A stretch of DNA of 64,000 nucleotides from Streptomyces sp. XM4193 (GCF_023072595.1 NZ_JALLGK010000005.1:124001-188000); one strand, 5' to 3'. Positions 25,003 to 33,594 are shown, counted from the stretch's first letter. Translations and numbers: made by a program. The notes: generated from the sequence alone by a model not told the origin.

Positions 25003-25794
25003 CAGCGGGTGAGCGTCGTCGGCATCGGCTTCTGGTCCGACGGCAGCGGCCTCAACACCCCCGACGACAAGGGGAGTCTGCACGTCCGGTACATCAAGAG
25101 CACCGACGACGGGCAGAGCTGGGGAGAGCCCGTCGAGCTCAACCCGCAGGTGAAGAAGCCGGAGTGGCAGCAGCTCTTCGTCTCCTCCGGGCACGGCATC
25201 CAGGCGAGCGACGGCCGGCTGATCCAGCCGATCGCCTACCGCGACGAGGAGGGCGTCAGCCACGCCGCGAACATCCACAGCGACGACGGCGGCGCCACCT
25301 GGACGCACGGCGAGTCCGCGGGCTCAACCATTAACGAGTCCAAGGCCGTTGAGCGCAGCAACGGCGACATCGTCCAGAACATGCGGCACGACACCGAGCC
25401 CCGCCGCCACTACGCCACCTCCCGCGACGGCGGCGCCACCTTCGACGAGGCCACTCCCACCGCGATCACCGACGCCCGGTGCAACGCCGACGAGATCAGC
25501 CATCTGCGTCCCACCGACGTCGGCGCGAACGGCGCACCGCAGCGCACCGCGACCGCCCTCTACAGCGGCAACCCGGGCGAGAAGCGGGAGGACCTCACCG
25601 TCCGGCTCTCCCGCGACGACGGCGCGACCTGGAACTCCGACGGCGCCCTGCTCGCCCCCGGCGAGGCCGGCTACTCCACGATGGCCGTGCTGAACGACGG
25701 TTCGGTGGCGAATCTGTACGAGGTGGGAGCCGACGGCGGCATCTTCTTCAGCCGCTTCACCACCGACTGGGTCGCCTCCGCCCACCGGCACTGA
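25003..25794 (+). pseudogene. Sialidase (BNR repeat) gene, 5'-truncated
   Basis: The frame encodes the middle and end of an exo-alpha-sialidase fold. Four Asp-box motifs are visible: STDDGQSW, SDDGGATW, SRDGGATF and SRDDGATW. The nucleophile-type Tyr region GYSTMAVLNDGSVANLYE is near the end. The homology begins around VVGIGFWSDGSG. The signal peptide, the FRIP arginine block and the first blade are absent, and upstream codons are Arg/Pro-rich and not protein-like. A GTG at 25009 has no ribosome site. The DNA immediately upstream is a long hairpin that seems to have replaced the missing 5' end. The product could not hold a complete active site. Confidence 0.75.
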
Positions 25795-25877
25795 CCGTCG
25801 GAGCCGACCACCGGCACTGACAACCGACAGCGGCCACCGGCGCTGACAACCGGCGCTGACAACCGGCACTGGCACCC
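25787..25877. repeat. 13-bp minisatellite, seven units
   Basis: Seven consecutive 13-base units occupy 25787-25877. Units 5 and 6 are identical (GGCGCTGACAACC, 25839-25864), unit 3 is GGCACTGACAACC and the rest are degenerate. The first unit overlaps the last codons and stop of the sialidase remnant. A 13-base period would shift frame, so it has no coding role. Confidence 0.85.
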
Positions 25878-25983
25878 GGCTCCGGTGCCGTTCCGCGGCT
25901 CGGCCGGTCCGGGGCGCTGCGGTCGTCGATGCGCACGGTGGCGTCGCGCCGGTGGTGGTGCGGGTGCCCGCCGCGACGGACTC

Positions 25984-26026
25984 GGCCCCGGTGCCGCTCG
26001 TGACTCACGCGAGCGGCACCGGGGCC
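25984..26026. terminator. Strong hairpin terminator
   Basis: A perfect 17-bp stem GGCCCCGGTGCCGCTCG (25984-26000) with 26010-26026 and a 9-base loop, followed by TTCG. It lies 190 bases beyond the sialidase remnant. Confidence 0.85.
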
Positions 26027-26538
26027 TTCGCGTGAACTCCGCGGTGAGTGTCGGCGCGTGGGCGCGGGCGGCCGACGCGACGGGAGCACCGTGGGCGGCG
26101 CAGGGGTGCGGGGCGGCGGTGGTGGCGGGGAAAGTCGCTGGTGCGCGCGGGAATGCGAGCGGGGCCCCGGCTGTTGACGAAGCGGGTGCGAGGACGCCCA
26201 TGTCCAGAATGTCGGCCGCGCGCGGTCGAACCGGTGCGGTGTTTCCCGTGTCGCACCCTTCTGTTCTCGCGGATTTCGTTCGCCCCCGAAGAATGTGCGG
26301 CAGATCACTCTCTTCCCCAACTGGCGGGAGGGTAAAGGGTGTTGGCGCAACTTCGGCGTGTGAAAGGACGCACACTCCGCGCCCCTGGGTGACGGAAAGT
26401 CCTTTGGTAGGCTAACTATTAACGTATCCTTGACGGGTCGTCCCCAACCCATGCTCCGGAGGAGATCTTCAGCTCGTGTGTGTCCCATGACTAACCGCTC
26501 CCAGCCGCATACGGAACGTCGTCCTCGAGAGGTTGTAG
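26027..26538 (+). other. Long intergenic region upstream of the antiporter
   Basis: 512 bases without a credible gene. The last 130 bases are relatively AT-rich (GGTAGGCTAACTATTAACG at 26408-26426) and probably hold the antiporter promoter and leader, with a GGAGGAGATC at 26458-26467 and GAGAGG just before the gene. Many actinobacterial antiporters of this type have a TrkA-C regulatory gene here, but none was found. Confidence 0.5.
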
Positions 26539-27780
26539 ATGGGTCACGCTGAGACACTGATCGCCATGGGTGGTGCCTTTGTCGCCGCCGCCGTTCTTGC
26601 CCGCCTGGGCGGCCGAATCGGCCTTCCCACCATTCCGCTCTTCATCCTCGCGGGCATTCTGCTGGGTCCGAACACACCGGGCTTCGTGCTGATCGAGGAC
26701 GCCCACGACCTGGAGATGCTCTCGGCGCTCGGGCTCGTGCTGCTGCTGTTCTACCTCGGCCTCGAGTTCCACATGGACGACCTCAAGACCGGCGGCAAGA
26801 AGATGGCCATTGCCGGCGCCATGTACCTCCTGTTGAACGTCGGTGTCGGCTTCGCCTTCGGGCTCGCTCTGGGCTGGGGGCTCTCCGAGGCGTTGGTGCT
26901 CGCCGGTGTGCTGGGAATTTCCTCCTCGGCGATCGTCACCAAGGTCCTTGTCGATCTTGGTCGAATCGGAAACCCGGAGACGAAGCCGATTCTCGGCATC
27001 ATCGTCGTCGAGGACATCTTCCTCGCCCTCTATCTCGCCGCGCTTCAGCCCGTCATCTCCGGATCCGACGGTCTGGGCGGCACCATGATCCAGATCGGCA
27101 AGGCGTTCGCCTTCCTTCTGCTGCTCGCCGTCGCGGCGCGCTGGGGCACCAAGTACATCGGCCGGCTCTTCCGCATCAAGGACGACGAACTGCTGGTCAT
27201 CTCCTTCCTGGGAGCGGCGGTCCTGGTCGCCGGTATCGGTGAGCAATTCGGCGTCGCGGACGCGATCGGCGCGTTCATGGTCGGCCTGATCCTGGGCAAC
27301 ACGACTTCCGGCGAGCGCATTCGGGAGATGGTGCACCCGCTGCGGGACGCCTTCGCGGCGATCTTCTTCTTCGCCTTCGGCCTCTCGATCGACCCCGGAG
27401 TGCTGCCCACGGTGCTCTGGCCCGTGCTCGCCGCGGTGGCCATCACCATCACGATGAACATCATCGCCGGACTGGTCACCTCGCGGATCTACGGCTTCGG
27501 CCCCGGCCAGACGGCGAACGTGGCGACCACCCTGCTCGCCCGGGGCGAGTTCGCGCTGATCCTCGCCACGATGGCCGCCGCGGCCGGTCTGGACGACCGG
27601 CTCTCGCCGTTCATCGCCGGCTATGTGCTGATCCTCGCCGTGGTGGCCCCGCTCGTCGCGGGACGTTCGTACTGGCTCGCCAAGGTGCTGCCCGGCAGTC
27701 GGCCGACCAAGAAGGCCGACGCCGCGGTGGCGGGCGAGACCGACGCCGACGAGGAGGAGCCGGTCAGCGCCAACCGCTGA
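26539..27780 (+). CDS. CPA2-family cation/proton antiporter (KefB-like)
   Basis: A 413-residue inner-membrane protein with about 12-13 hydrophobic segments. It should exchange K+ or Na+ for protons and help control pH and turgor. Family blocks include LGLVLLLFYLGLEFHMDD (residues 63-80), LGISSSAIVTKVL and GIIVVEDIFLAL, whose ED pair is typical of the ion path. It ends with a short acidic cytoplasmic tail and lacks the TrkA-N domain of KefB/KefC. GAGAGG lies six bases before the ATG. It is followed by a very strong terminator, so it is monocistronic. Confidence 0.9.
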   Translation: MGHAETLIAMGGAFVAAAVLARLGGRIGLPTIPLFILAGILLGPNTPGFVLIEDAHDLEMLSALGLVLLLFYLGLEFHMDDLKTGGKKMAIAGAMYLLLNVGVGFAFGLALGWGLSEALVLAGVLGISSSAIVTKVLVDLGRIGNPETKPILGIIVVEDIFLALYLAALQPVISGSDGLGGTMIQIGKAFAFLLLLAVAARWGTKYIGRLFRIKDDELLVISFLGAAVLVAGIGEQFGVADAIGAFMVGLILGNTTSGERIREMVHPLRDAFAAIFFFAFGLSIDPGVLPTVLWPVLAAVAITITMNIIAGLVTSRIYGFGPGQTANVATTLLARGEFALILATMAAAAGLDDRLSPFIAGYVLILAVVAPLVAGRSYWLAKVLPGSRPTKKADAAVAGETDADEEEPVSANR

Positions 27781-27840
27781 TCCGCGCGGCCCCCGCGCCC
27801 GGCGTCCCGTACGCCCGTACCTCCCCGCTCACGTCCGGCG

Positions 27841-27888
27841 CGCCCCGACGGCGGCAGGACCGGTTTCCGGCCTGCCGCCGTCGGGGCG
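27841..27888. terminator. Terminator of the antiporter gene
   Basis: A perfect 18-bp stem CGCCCCGACGGCGGCAGG (27841-27858) with 27871-27888. The 12-base loop itself holds CCGG-TTT-CCGG. Confidence 0.92.
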
Positions 27889-28052
27889 TTCGGCGTCCGC
27901 GCCCGTACGGCTCCGAATGCACCGCGCGCCCCTCTGTGCGCCCCCTGGGCCGGGAACCGGTTCCGGGAGTCTCCGCAGATGGCGAGCGCGCGCCAGGCTG
28001 GAAATAGCCAAAACCCGGACGCGCCCCCTGAGCCCCGCCTAACCTTTGCCAT

Positions 28053-28487
28053 GTGGCGGGAATGTCCAGCCGAGTCCTTGTCGTCGACGACAGCAAGGTC
28101 ATCCGGCAGCTGATCAGGGTCAATCTGGAGCTCGACGGCTTCGAGGTCCAGGTTGCGGCCGACGGTGCCCAGTGTCTGGAAATCGTCCATCAGCTCTGTC
28201 CCGACGTCATCACGCTCGACGTCGCGATGCCGCGCATGGACGGTCCGCGCACCGCTGAGCTGTTGCGCCAGGACCCCCGTACGTGCCACATCCCGCTGCT
28301 GCTCGTCAGCGGCAGCGTGGCGGGGTGCGACCGATCGCGCTTCGACGCGGTGCTGCCCAAGCCGTTCGACCCGCTGGAGCTCGTGCGCACGGTGCGCAGG
28401 CTCGCCCACGGGGACCCGGCGCGTTCGGGATGTCCGGCCTCACGTTCGGTCACCGGTGATGCGGACAGCGTGCTGGGTCATTCCTGA
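28053..28487 (+). CDS. Stand-alone response-regulator receiver protein
   Basis: A 144-residue CheY-like protein without an output domain. It has the acidic pair in VLVVDDSK, the phosphorylatable Asp in VITLDVAMPRMDG (about residue 57), a Ser at the switch position (LLVSGS) and the Lys in VLPKPF. A Ser/Gly-rich tail of about 25 residues follows. The GTG at 28053 or the ATG three codons later may be the start. Neither has a good ribosome site, and the transcript may be leaderless (TAACCTTTGCC upstream). No kinase is adjacent. It lies 49 bases before nrtL and could be cotranscribed with it. Confidence 0.85.
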   Translation: MAGMSSRVLVVDDSKVIRQLIRVNLELDGFEVQVAADGAQCLEIVHQLCPDVITLDVAMPRMDGPRTAELLRQDPRTCHIPLLLVSGSVAGCDRSRFDAVLPKPFDPLELVRTVRRLAHGDPARSGCPASRSVTGDADSVLGHS

Positions 28488-28536
28488 GTGCGATACGGAT
28501 TCGCCTCGTCCCGCCTCCGCTCCCTAGGCTTCCCCC

Positions 28537-29541
28537 GTGACCCCGAACCAGCTCCAGTGCGTTCTGCTCCAGACGCTGAGGCACGCGATCGCGAGCGGGG
28601 AGCTGCCGCCCTCCGCAACGGCGGAGCCCGAGCGGGTCACACTGCGTAAACCACCGCACGGCGACGCGGACTTCGCCTCCCCTCTCGCTCTGCGGCTGGC
28701 GCCGGTCACCGGCCACCCCGCCCGTGAGATCGCCGAGATCCTGCGCAACAGGCTGGCGCAGGAGCAGGGGATCGACAGCGTCGAGGTGGCCGGTCCCGGC
28801 TTTCTGAACATCACCCTGCGCCGGTCCGCCCACACCGAGCTGGTGCGCGCCCTCCTCGCCCGGGACGCAGACCGAGCCCCCGATACCCGTACGGCACACG
28901 GCACTTCACCGCCCGACCCGGCCGCGCCCGGCTCCGCGGCACCCGAGCTGCCGGAGGACCCGAGGGCGGACGCGACCCGCTGGGCGGCGCTCACCGGCCG
29001 CCCGATCAGCTACGAACGCCGCGACAGCCAGCCGCTGTTCCGCATCCAGTACGCACGCTCGCGCAGCCGGTCGCTGGCCGAGGGAGCCCGGGCGCTCGGC
29101 TTCGACGCCGAGCCCGGCGACTACCGGCGCAGGTCCGAACTCACCCTGCTCACCCTCCTCGCCGACACCGCGCAGCTGACGGACCGGGCCCGCGCCGACA
29201 CCCGTCCCGGCCCCGGCCCCGAAACCCGCGCCGCCTCCGAAACCCGCGCAGACACCCGCGCCGAAACCGGCGCCGAATCCCGCGCCGAGACCCGGGTCGC
29301 AGCGCCCGCCGCCGCGCGGCCGGTCGGTGGGTCCGCGCTCGCGCTGGCCCACCACCTCACGGCCGTCGCCGACGCCTTCCTCGCCTTCACCTCCGCGCCC
29401 GACGCCCTGCCGGTGCTGCCCCGCGGAGACGAGAAACCCGAGGCCGCCCACCGCTCCCGGCTGGCCCTCGCCGAGGCCACCGGGACGGTGCTGGCCGGCG
29501 GCCTGACCCAGCTCGGCATCAGCGCACCGCACCACCTCTGA
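28537..29541 (+). CDS. nrtL: ArgS-related anticodon-binding protein NrtL (catalytic domain missing)
   Basis: A 334-residue relic of arginyl-tRNA synthetase. Residues 1-112 resemble the ArgS N-terminal Add1 domain (FASPLALRLAPVTGHPAREI, VEVAGPGFLNITL). From about residue 148 to the end it resembles the DALR anticodon-binding domain (QPLFRIQYARSRS, then LPVLPRGDEKPEAAHRSRLA and GGLTQLGISAP). The Rossmann catalytic core with HIGH and KMSKS-type motifs is absent. The two DALR parts are separated by a Glu/Thr/Arg/Ala repeat-rich insertion (about 225-265). It cannot charge tRNA, but might bind tRNA or another RNA. It sits 22 bases before lysA, exactly where argS stands in mycobacteria and corynebacteria. 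Confidence 0.88.
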   Translation: MTPNQLQCVLLQTLRHAIASGELPPSATAEPERVTLRKPPHGDADFASPLALRLAPVTGHPAREIAEILRNRLAQEQGIDSVEVAGPGFLNITLRRSAHTELVRALLARDADRAPDTRTAHGTSPPDPAAPGSAAPELPEDPRADATRWAALTGRPISYERRDSQPLFRIQYARSRSRSLAEGARALGFDAEPGDYRRRSELTLLTLLADTAQLTDRARADTRPGPGPETRAASETRADTRAETGAESRAETRVAAPAAARPVGGSALALAHHLTAVADAFLAFTSAPDALPVLPRGDEKPEAAHRSRLALAEATGTVLAGGLTQLGISAPHHL

Positions 29542-29563
29542 CCTCCAAGGGGAATCTCCACCC

Positions 29564-30955
29564 ATGAGCCGTTCCGCCCACCCCGCCGGGCCCCGCCACG
29601 CCGACGTGCTGCCCGAGGGCCACTACAGCCCGCCTCCCGCCGACCTGAACGCGCTCGACCCGCGCGTCTGGGCCGACTCCGTACGCCGCGACGAGCGCGG
29701 TGTGGTCACCGTCGGGGGCCGCGACGTCCTCTCCCTCGCCGAGGAGTTCGGCACCCCCGCCTACTTCCTGGACGAGGACGACTTCCGCGCCCGCTGCCGC
29801 GCCTGGCGCGACGCCTTCGGCGAGGAGGCGGACGTCTTCTACGCGGGCAAGGCGTTCCTCTCGCGCGCCGTGGTGCGCTGGCTGACCGAGGAGGGGCTGA
29901 ACCTGGACGTCTGCTCCGGCGGCGAGCTGGCCACCGCGCTCTCGGCCGGGATGCCCGCCGAGCGCATCGCCCTGCACGGCAACAACAAGTCCACCCACGA
30001 ACTGGAACGTGCCATCGAGGCCGGGGTGGGACGCATCGTGCTGGACTCCTTCCAGGAGATCGCCCGCGCCGCGCACATCGCCCGCCGCCTCGGCCGCCGG
30101 CAGCCCGTACAGCTGCGTGTGACGGTCGGCGTCGAGGCGCACACCCACGAGTTCATCGCCACCGCGCACGAGGACCAGAAGTTCGGCCTGCCGCTCGCCG
30201 AGGGCCAGGCCGCGGAGGGCGTACGGCGCGTACTGGGCCTGGACTCGCTGGAGTTGACCGGGATCCACTCCCACATCGGTTCGCAGATCTTCGACACCTC
30301 CGGCTTCGAGGTCGCCGCCCACCGGGTCGTCGGGCTGCTCGCGCAGACCCGCGACGAACACGGGGTGGAACTGCCCGAGATCGACCTCGGCGGCGGCCTC
30401 GGCATCGCCTACACCTCCGCCGACGACCCCGCCGAGCCGAGCGCGATCGCCCGTTCGCTGGCGCAGATCGTGGACCGCGAGTGCGCGTCCGCGGGACTGG
30501 CGGTGCCGCGGCTGTCGGTGGAGCCCGGGCGCGCGATCGTCGGGCCCACAGCCTTCACGCTGTACGAGGTCGGCACGCTCAAGCCGCTGGAGGGGCTGCG
30601 CACCTACGTCAGCGTGGACGGCGGCATGTCCGACAACATCCGCACCGCGCTCTACGACGCCGAGTACTCCGTCGCGCTCGCCTCCCGCACCTCACAGGCG
30701 CCGCCGATGCTCAGCCGCGTCGTCGGCAAGCACTGCGAGAGCGGCGACATCGTCGTGCGCGACGCCTTCCTCCCCGCCGACCTGGCCCCCGGCGACCTGC
30801 TCGCGGTGCCCGCGACCGGTGCGTACTGCCGGTCGATGGCGAGCAACTACAACCATGTGCCCCGACCCCCGGTGGTCGCGGTGCGCGACGGCGAGGCGCG
30901 GACGATCGTGCGGCGGGAGACCGAGGAGGACCTGCTGCGCCTCGACGTCGGCTGA
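29564..30955 (+). CDS. lysA: Diaminopimelate decarboxylase
   Basis: A 463-residue PLP enzyme catalysing the last step of lysine synthesis (meso-diaminopimelate to lysine plus CO2). The PLP Lys is K96 in FYAGKAF. Further family motifs are HSHIGSQIFD, DLGGGLGIAY, VEPGRAIVGP, CESGDIVV and the C-terminal AYCRSMASNYN. An AAGGGGA site lies about ten bases before the ATG. It is cotranscribed with nrtL (22-base gap) and heads the aspartate-family cluster with hom, thrC and thrB. Because diaminopimelate is also a cell-wall component, this enzyme sets the balance between lysine and wall synthesis. Confidence 0.97.
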   Translation: MSRSAHPAGPRHADVLPEGHYSPPPADLNALDPRVWADSVRRDERGVVTVGGRDVLSLAEEFGTPAYFLDEDDFRARCRAWRDAFGEEADVFYAGKAFLSRAVVRWLTEEGLNLDVCSGGELATALSAGMPAERIALHGNNKSTHELERAIEAGVGRIVLDSFQEIARAAHIARRLGRRQPVQLRVTVGVEAHTHEFIATAHEDQKFGLPLAEGQAAEGVRRVLGLDSLELTGIHSHIGSQIFDTSGFEVAAHRVVGLLAQTRDEHGVELPEIDLGGGLGIAYTSADDPAEPSAIARSLAQIVDRECASAGLAVPRLSVEPGRAIVGPTAFTLYEVGTLKPLEGLRTYVSVDGGMSDNIRTALYDAEYSVALASRTSQAPPMLSRVVGKHCESGDIVVRDAFLPADLAPGDLLAVPATGAYCRSMASNYNHVPRPPVVAVRDGEARTIVRRETEEDLLRLDVG

Positions 30956-31047
30956 GACCCGGCCCGGTGCGCACCGGGGTGCGCCGGCGCGGTCGGCGCG
31001 CCCGGCCGTCGCCGTCGCCAAACCCTGGTCGTAGCCTGGGATATCTG

Positions 31048-31096
31048 TCTCACGCACCGGACCGGCGCCGGTTTTCGCTGCCCGGTGCGTGAGACT
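31048..31096 (+). promoter_or_regulatory. Large inverted repeat in the hom leader
   Basis: A perfect 14-bp inverted repeat GTCTCACGCACCGG (31048-31061) with 31083-31096 encloses a loop that itself starts with the perfect 12-base palindrome ACCGGCGCCGGT (31062-31073). It lies just after a promoter-like GTAGCCTGGGATAT (31032-31045) and 33 bases before hom. It may be a terminator of nrtL-lysA, an attenuator, or an operator. Confidence 0.6.
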
Positions 31097-31129
31097 TGGT
31101 TGACACAGAATGACGAGAATCGAGGTCGG

Positions 31130-32455
31130 ATGATGCGTACGCGTCCGCTGAAGGTGGCGCTGCTGGGCTGTGGAGTGGTCGGCTCAGAGGTGGCACGCAT
31201 CATGACGACGCAGGCGGACGACCTCGCCGCACGCATCGGCGCCCCGGTGGAGCTCGCCGGTGTCGCCGTGCGCAGGCCCGGCCGGGTCCGCGACGGCATC
31301 GATCCCGCCCTGGTCACCACCGACGCCACCGCGCTCGTCAAACGCGGCGACATCGACGTGGTCGTCGAGGTCATCGGCGGCATCGAGCCCGCCCGTGCGC
31401 TGATCACCACCGCCTTCGAGTACGGCGCCAGCGTCGTCTCGGCCAACAAGGCGCTGCTCGCCGAGGACGGTCCGACGCTGCACCGGGCAGCCGAGGAGCA
31501 GGGCGCCGACCTCTACTACGAGGCCGCCGTCGCCGGAGCGATCCCGCTGGTGCGCCCGCTGCGCGAGTCCCTGGCCGGCGACAAGGTCAACCGCGTCCTC
31601 GGAATCGTCAACGGCACCACCAACTTCATCCTCGATCGGATGGACTCCAGCGGCGCCGGCTATGTCGAGGCGCTCGACGAGGCCACCGCGCTCGGTTACG
31701 CGGAGGCCGATCCCACCGCCGACGTGGAGGGCTTCGACGCGGCCGCCAAGGCCGCGATCCTGGCCGGAATCGCCTTCCACACCCGGGTCGGCCTGGACCA
31801 GGTGCACCGCGAGGGGCTCACCGAGGTCACCGCGGCCGACATCGCCTCCGCCCGGCGGATGGGCTGCACCGTCAAGCTGCTCGCCATCTGCGAGCGCGCC
31901 GCCGACGGCCGTTCGGTCACCGCGCGGGTGCACCCGGCGATGATCCCGCTGACGCACCCGCTGGCCTCGGTCCGAGAGGCGTACAACGCGGTCTTCGTCG
32001 AGGCGGAGGCCGCCGGGCAGCTGATGTTCTACGGGCCGGGGGCGGGCGGTTCGCCCACCGCCTCGGCCGTCCTCGGGGATCTGGTGGCCGCCTGCCGGAA
32101 CAAGGTCCGCGGCGCCCGCGGCCCGGGCGAGTCCGCCTACGCGCAGCTGCCGGTCAGCCCCATGGGCGGCGCCGTCACCCGCTACCACATCAGCCTCGAC
32201 GTCTCCGACAAGCCGGGCGTGCTCGCCCAGGTCGCGATGATCTTCGCGGAGCACGGCGTCTCCATCGACACCGTGCGCCAGCAGGGCAAGAGCACACCCG
32301 AGGGCGGAACGCCGCCTGCGGGCGGGGGCGAGGCGTCGCTCGTCGTCGTCACCCACCGGGCCACCGACGCCGCCCTCAGCGCGACCGTCGAGGCCCTGCG
32401 CAAACTGGACACCGTACGCGGTGTCGCCAGCACCATGCGGGTCGAAGGGGAATGA
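31130..32455 (+). CDS. hom: Homoserine dehydrogenase
   Basis: A 441-residue enzyme that reduces aspartate semialdehyde to homoserine with NAD(P)H, the branch point to threonine, methionine and isoleucine. Its parts are an N-terminal nucleotide-binding fold (LLGCGVVGSEVARI, residues 10-23), a catalytic domain with VNGTTNFILDRM and GYAEADPTADVEG, and a C-terminal ACT domain (about 360-441, ISLDVSDKPGVLAQVA) for threonine feedback. The first of two adjacent ATGs is used (GAGG four bases upstream); the second, one codon on, has better spacing. It overlaps or abuts thrC at its end, so the two are coupled. The ACT domain contains an unusual Gly/Pro-rich loop (EGGTPPAGGGE). Confidence 0.96.
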   Translation: MMRTRPLKVALLGCGVVGSEVARIMTTQADDLAARIGAPVELAGVAVRRPGRVRDGIDPALVTTDATALVKRGDIDVVVEVIGGIEPARALITTAFEYGASVVSANKALLAEDGPTLHRAAEEQGADLYYEAAVAGAIPLVRPLRESLAGDKVNRVLGIVNGTTNFILDRMDSSGAGYVEALDEATALGYAEADPTADVEGFDAAAKAAILAGIAFHTRVGLDQVHREGLTEVTAADIASARRMGCTVKLLAICERAADGRSVTARVHPAMIPLTHPLASVREAYNAVFVEAEAAGQLMFYGPGAGGSPTASAVLGDLVAACRNKVRGARGPGESAYAQLPVSPMGGAVTRYHISLDVSDKPGVLAQVAMIFAEHGVSIDTVRQQGKSTPEGGTPPAGGGEASLVVVTHRATDAALSATVEALRKLDTVRGVASTMRVEGE

Positions 32456-32460
32456 ACGCC

Positions 32461-33552
32461 ATGCCGGGAACCAGCCACACCAGCGCCCAGTGGCGCGGCA
32501 TCATCGAGGAGTACCGGGACCGGCTCCCGGTGAGCCCGGAGACCGAGGCGGTGACCCTCCGCGAGGGCGGAACGCCGCTGGTCCCCGCCCAGGTCCTCTC
32601 CGAGATGACGCGCTGCGAGGTCCACCTCAAGGTCGAGGGCGCCAACCCCACCGGTTCCTTCAAGGACCGCGGGATGACGATGGCGATCACCCGGGCCAAG
32701 GAGGAGGGCGCCAAGGCCGTCATCTGCGCGTCCACCGGCAACACCTCGGCCTCCGCCGCGGCGTACGCGGTGCGCGCGGGGATGGTCTGCGCGGTGCTCG
32801 TGCCGCAGGGGAAGATCGCGCTGGGCAAGATGGGCCAGGCGCTGGTGCACGGCGCCAAGATCCTCCAGGTCGACGGCAACTTCGACGACTGCCTCGATCT
32901 CGCCCGCGGGCTCTCCGACAACTACCCCGTGGCGCTGGTGAATTCGGTCAACCCGGTCCGCATCGAGGGCCAGAAGACCGCTGCCTTCGAGATCGTCGAC
33001 ATGCTCGGCGACGCCCCCGACATCCACGTCCTTCCCGTGGGCAACGCCGGCAACATCACCGCCTACTGGAAGGGGTACGGCGAGTACGCCGCCGACTCCG
33101 ACGCCGGCCCCGCCCGGGCCGGCCGCACCCCGCGGATGTGGGGCTTCCAGGCGTCCGGTTCCGCGCCCATCGTGCGCGGCGAGCCGGTCAAGGACCCGCA
33201 CACCATCGCCACCGCGATTCGCATCGGCAACCCCGCCTCCTGGCAGCAGGCCGAGCGGGCGCGCGACGAGTCGGGCGGCTTCATCGACGAGGTGACGGAT
33301 CGTCAGATCCTTGCCGCCTACCGGCTGTTGTCGGCGCAGGAGGGTGTCTTCGTCGAGCCCGCCTCGGCGGCCTCGGTGGCCGGACTGCTCAAGGCGGCGC
33401 AGGAGGGCAAGGTCGATCCGGGCCAGCGCATCGTCTGCACCGTCACCGGCAACGGTCTGAAGGACCCGGACTGGGCGGTCGCCGGAGCCCCGCAGCCGGT
33501 GACCGTGCCGGTCGACTCCGCCGCGGCGGCCGAACGCCTCGGCCTGGCCTGA
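32461..33552 (+). CDS. thrC: Threonine synthase
   Basis: A PLP enzyme of 363 residues converting O-phosphohomoserine to threonine. The PLP Lys is in NPTGSFKDRGM (K68). ASTGNTSASAAAYA and VPVDSA-type ends fit the family, as does the phosphate-binding GNAGNIT motif. The ATG at 32461 has GGGG ten bases upstream. An ATG at 32452 overlaps the hom stop (ATGA) but is only one base from that ribosome site. Either way translation is coupled to hom. A hairpin follows six bases after the stop. Confidence 0.96.
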   Translation: MPGTSHTSAQWRGIIEEYRDRLPVSPETEAVTLREGGTPLVPAQVLSEMTRCEVHLKVEGANPTGSFKDRGMTMAITRAKEEGAKAVICASTGNTSASAAAYAVRAGMVCAVLVPQGKIALGKMGQALVHGAKILQVDGNFDDCLDLARGLSDNYPVALVNSVNPVRIEGQKTAAFEIVDMLGDAPDIHVLPVGNAGNITAYWKGYGEYAADSDAGPARAGRTPRMWGFQASGSAPIVRGEPVKDPHTIATAIRIGNPASWQQAERARDESGGFIDEVTDRQILAAYRLLSAQEGVFVEPASAASVAGLLKAAQEGKVDPGQRIVCTVTGNGLKDPDWAVAGAPQPVTVPVDSAAAAERLGLA

Positions 33553-33557
33553 CCCGC

Positions 33558-33594
33558 GCGTACGGCCCGCTCCGGCGTGGACCGGGCCGTACGC
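33558..33594 (+). terminator. Hairpin after thrC
   Basis: A perfect 12-bp stem GCGTACGGCCCG (33558-33569) with 33583-33594, 6 bases past the thrC stop. It separates hom-thrC from thrB. Confidence 0.8.

Noticed and set aside
25787..25877. Tandem repeats considered as a CRISPR array
   Set aside because: Units are only 13 bases with no unique spacers, and no cas gene is near.
28053..28487. Full response regulator with DNA-binding domain
   Set aside because: The protein ends after the receiver domain and a short disordered tail. No downstream helix-turn-helix in frame.
31097..31130. TTGACA at about 31101 as a -35 element for hom
   Set aside because: No -10 element follows at the right distance before the start codon.
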